Notes under the pieces: generated by a model | The model's database searches: none | The model's input: the letters and a program-made list of their open reading frames with translations, nothing else | What the model was told of the DNA's origin: nothing | DNA from: Candidatus Dojkabacteria bacterium UBA2022 | GTDB taxonomy: Bacteria; Patescibacteriota; Dojkabacteria; SC72 | Reading direction: 5' to 3' | Assembly (NCBI GenBank): GCA_002335495.1 | Contig: DDBW01000002.1 | Coordinates: 21,149-85,148, forward strand | DNA length: 64,000 bases | Made by a program: the position numbers and the translations under genes | Shown: positions 62,101-64,000 of the stretch, in pieces | How the letters are laid out: each line of letters opens with the position of its first letter | Position numbering within the stretch: position 1 is the first letter of the stretch

Positions 62101-63006
62101 GACATCACCCAAGGTTTGCCAAGGGTTGAAGAGTTATTTGAAGCTAGAACTCCAAAAGTTGAGGCTGAAATGGCAACTGTAAGTGGTAAGGTTTCTGTTG
62201 AGACTCAGGAAGACGGATCCGCCGTTGTTACAATCAAGGGTGTAAGACCACTAACTAGATACTTCGTTGTGTCTGATGCTAAGAAAATAAATATTAGTCA
62301 TGAATCAAAGGTTAAGATTGGTGAAATCATGTACCTTGATCATGAAGGAGTAGAGAAGCAGGCACCATTTGATGGGACTGCATATCTTGAGGGTGGAATT
62401 TTAAGATTGGAAGGTCAGAAGAAGGCTGAAGAGAATATTAACATTCTCCCAGGTCAAGTTCTAACCGTATCTGATGGAGATGAAGTAGTAGCTGGTCACC
62501 AGTTAACCGATGGAGCACTAGATCCTAAGAAGTTAGCTACCTTCACTGATATTATGACTGCACAGAAATATATTCTTGATGGAGTACAAACCGTGTTCAA
62601 TGAACAGGGTGTATCTATATCAGATGTTCATATTGAAATTATTCTTAGACAGATGGCAAGACTCGGAAGAGTCAGAGAGTCTGGTGATTCTAGTTACCTA
62701 GTTGGATCACTTATAAATAGATTTGTAGGTGATATCAAGAATGGAATGCTCCTAAAGGAAGGAAAGAATATGGCTTTGATCCTTCCAAAGCTTATGGGTA
62801 TTAAAGCTTCTGCTTTGTACACTGAAAGCTTCCTATCTGCTATGTCATTCGAACAGCAGGTTAAAGTACTTACCGATGCAAGTATCTTAGGCAAGGTTGA
62901 CTACATTCGAGGTATGAAGGAGAGTGTAATCATTGGTAAACCAATACCATCTGGTGAGTCTGCAGAGATTGAAGACTTAACTCAGTTGGAGGAGGTTAAA
63001 AATTAG
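59107..63006 (+). CDS. rpoC: RNA polymerase subunit beta-prime
   Basis: A subunit of about 1299 residues. The N-terminal zinc site is [20 protein letters not shown]. A lysine/glutamate-rich coiled-coil insertion (about 150-310) precedes the clamp and rudder. The catalytic motif is [12 protein letters not shown], with Pro where most bacteria have Ala. The second zinc site ([16 protein letters not shown]) and trigger-loop/bridge-helix segments ([16 protein letters not shown]) follow. Start set at ATG 59107 (or 59110), overlapping rpoB by about 20 bases; TTG 59098 is less likely. Confidence 0.97.
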   Translation: [1299 protein letters not shown]

Positions 63007-63018
63007 TTAATATTGTAG

Positions 63019-63024
63019 TATAAT
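63019..63024 (+). promoter_or_regulatory. -10 element of rpsL
   Basis: TATAAT seven bases before the rpsL ATG and 12 bases after the rpoC stop. It would let rpsL-rpsG be expressed from a leaderless mRNA apart from rpoBC. Confidence 0.6.
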
Positions 63025-63031
63025 ACGTAAC

Positions 63032-63454
63032 ATGCCGACGATAAATCAGTTAATAAGAAAACCTAGGGTCTCAAAAGCTAAGAAGACAAGATTCAAAGCT
63101 TTGGGTACAAACTTCAATACTCTCCAAAAGAGGTATACGAAGGCTAACAATCCTTTCAAAAGAGGGGTATGTTTGCAGGTAAAAACTATGACACCAAAGA
63201 AGCCTAACTCAGCGCTTCGAAAAGTTGCAAAGGTCAGATTATCTAATGGAATGGAAGTTGTCGCATACATTCCAGGAGAAGGACACAACTTGCAGGAGCA
63301 CTCAGTGGTTTTGGTTAGAGCAGGAAGAAAGAGAGACTTGCCAGGTGTTAAGTATATTGTTGTAAGAGGAAAGTACGATACTCAAGGAGTTCAGGGCAGA
63401 AAGAAAGCTCGATCCAAGTATGGTGCTAAAGTCGAGAAAGCTCGAGCAGAGTAA
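63032..63454 (+). CDS. rpsL: 30S ribosomal protein S12
   Basis: A 140-residue S12 at the decoding centre. It has the conserved [12 protein letters not shown] start, the streptomycin-region loop [20 protein letters not shown] with its lysine retained, and [16 protein letters not shown]. The N-terminal part has a short insertion after [12 protein letters not shown] compared with the 124-residue E. coli protein. It is followed by rpsG after 19 bases, the usual str operon order. Confidence 0.98.
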   Translation: MPTINQLIRKPRVSKAKKTRFKALGTNFNTLQKRYTKANNPFKRGVCLQVKTMTPKKPNSALRKVAKVRLSNGMEVVAYIPGEGHNLQEHSVVLVRAGRKRDLPGVKYIVVRGKYDTQGVQGRKKARSKYGAKVEKARAE

Positions 63455-63473
63455 TAATTTTATTGTCTAAGAT

Positions 63474-63941
63474 ATGAGAGGACGAAAGGCCAAAAGAAGA
63501 GACCAACAGAAAGATCCAAGATATGGAAGTCCTGTTATTGCAAGATTAATCAACAAAGTAATGTTGGATGGGAAGAAAAGTACTGCAGAAGGTTTAGTAT
63601 ATTCCGCTCTTGAAGGAGCTGCAAAGAAGTTTAAGCTTGAACCAGATGCTTTCATTGAGGAAGTTATCAATAAGCTAAGACCAGCTTTGGAGATTCGAAG
63701 TAGAAGAGTAGGTGGTGCTAACTATGCAGTCCCAGTTCCAGTCCCAGCTGCAAGACAGGAAGCTTTAGCGATTAGATGGATTGTTGATTATTCCCGAAAA
63801 AAGGGTGGTCAGTCATTCGATAAGATTCTTGAAGCAGAGCTTGTTGCCGCTTATAACGGTGAAGGTGATGCAATGAAGAAGAAGGCTGATGTTGAGAAGA
63901 TGGCAGAAGCGAACAAAGCATTTGCACACTTCAGATGGTAA
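63474..63941 (+). CDS. rpsG: 30S ribosomal protein S7
   Basis: A 155-residue S7 that nucleates the head of the 30S subunit. Recognisable parts are the basic N-terminus (MRGRKAKRRDQQKDPRYGSP), RLINKVMLDGKKSTAEGLVY, the beta hairpin RSRRVGGANYAVPVPVPAAR, and the C-terminal EKMAEANKAFAHFRW. Length is normal. A perfect inverted repeat begins seven bases after its stop; fusA, the usual next gene, would lie beyond the window. Confidence 0.98.
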   Translation: MRGRKAKRRDQQKDPRYGSPVIARLINKVMLDGKKSTAEGLVYSALEGAAKKFKLEPDAFIEEVINKLRPALEIRSRRVGGANYAVPVPVPAARQEALAIRWIVDYSRKKGGQSFDKILEAELVAAYNGEGDAMKKKADVEKMAEANKAFAHFRW

Positions 63942-63948
63942 TCTAAAA

Positions 63949-64000
63949 ACTGTTGAAATTTTTAACACCCCATTGCTGGGGTGTTAAAAATTTCAACAGT
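63949..64000. repeat. Perfect 24-bp inverted repeat after rpsG
   Basis: Two 24-base arms (63949-63972 and 63977-64000) are exact complements around the loop TTGC. The stem core is ACACCCC/GGGGTGT with flanking A/T runs. It ends exactly at the window edge, so it may be longer. It could form a very stable mRNA hairpin acting as a terminator or 3' stabiliser. T-runs flank the GC core within the arms rather than following the whole stem, which is unusual for a one-way terminator. Confidence 0.75.

Noticed and set aside
1..64000. Alternative genetic code with UGA read as glycine
   Set aside because: Several well-defined genes (yidD, the NUDIX gene ending at 26288, the GT2 gene) end in TGA at expected lengths, and core proteins have no internal TGA.
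1..64000. CRISPR arrays, insertion sequences, integrases or toxin-antitoxin modules
   Set aside because: I found no regularly spaced repeats, transposase motifs or paired small toxin-antitoxin genes; the SdpI-like protein at 11445 has no visible toxin partner.

Overview
The window looks like a chromosomal segment of a small, AT-rich bacterium of the Candidate Phyla Radiation (CPR/Patescibacteria). I base this on the dense packing, short core proteins, DUF4012 and baseplate-J-like envelope proteins, split PilM/PilN/PilO genes and RNase J. Dojkabacteria, Katanobacteria or Microgenomates would all fit; the sequence alone does not let me choose. TGA is used as an ordinary stop (for example yidD and the NUDIX gene ending at 26288), so the UGA-glycine code of Gracilibacteria/Absconditabacteria is excluded.

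Layout. 0.2-15.3 kb is mostly minus-strand accessory and housekeeping genes: a DMT-type transporter, NUDIX and HAD hydrolases, tmRNA, an OGG-type glycosylase, a SpoU methyltransferase operon, a GT4 glycosyltransferase with a pilin-like protein, tRNA-Ser(CGA) and several membrane proteins. 15.3-25.5 kb is the origin region: dnaN and dnaA on the minus strand with DnaA-box-like sites between and upstream of them, then a plus-strand block with a histidine kinase and rpmH-rnpA-yidD-yidC-jag. 25.5-33.3 kb holds a HAD gene, tRNA-Ser(GGA) overlapping a NUDIX gene, a baseplate-J-like membrane protein with a PilM-like ATPase, a processive GT2 and RNase J. 33.3-43.5 kb holds small unknown genes (one frameshifted), a winged-helix regulator, a T-box riboswitch with valS, a frame-disrupted receiver protein, metG, pilN/pilO and rpoD. 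43.5-55.5 kb is an envelope and replication block: SDR-DUF4012 fusion, PEGA protein, MraY/WecA-like protein, rsmA, a methyltransferase, dnaG, a RodZ-like protein and ftsK. 55.5-64 kb is rpoB-rpoC-rpsL-rpsG, ending in a perfect inverted repeat.

How the genes are expressed. Many first genes of transcription units have a TATAAT-like hexamer only 5-8 bases before the start codon, which predicts leaderless mRNAs. Genes inside operons often overlap (TAATG), and one (pilO) has a textbook Shine-Dalgarno sequence. Three loci (2001-2966, 33314-33975, 38471-38825) have a reading frame broken by one in-frame stop or one frameshift while coding signal continues beyond it. The observations most worth follow-up are the T-box before valS, the 29-residue tmRNA tag, the tRNA-Ser overlapping a coding 3' end, the MraY/WecA-like protein lacking catalytic acids, and the systematic leaderless architecture.
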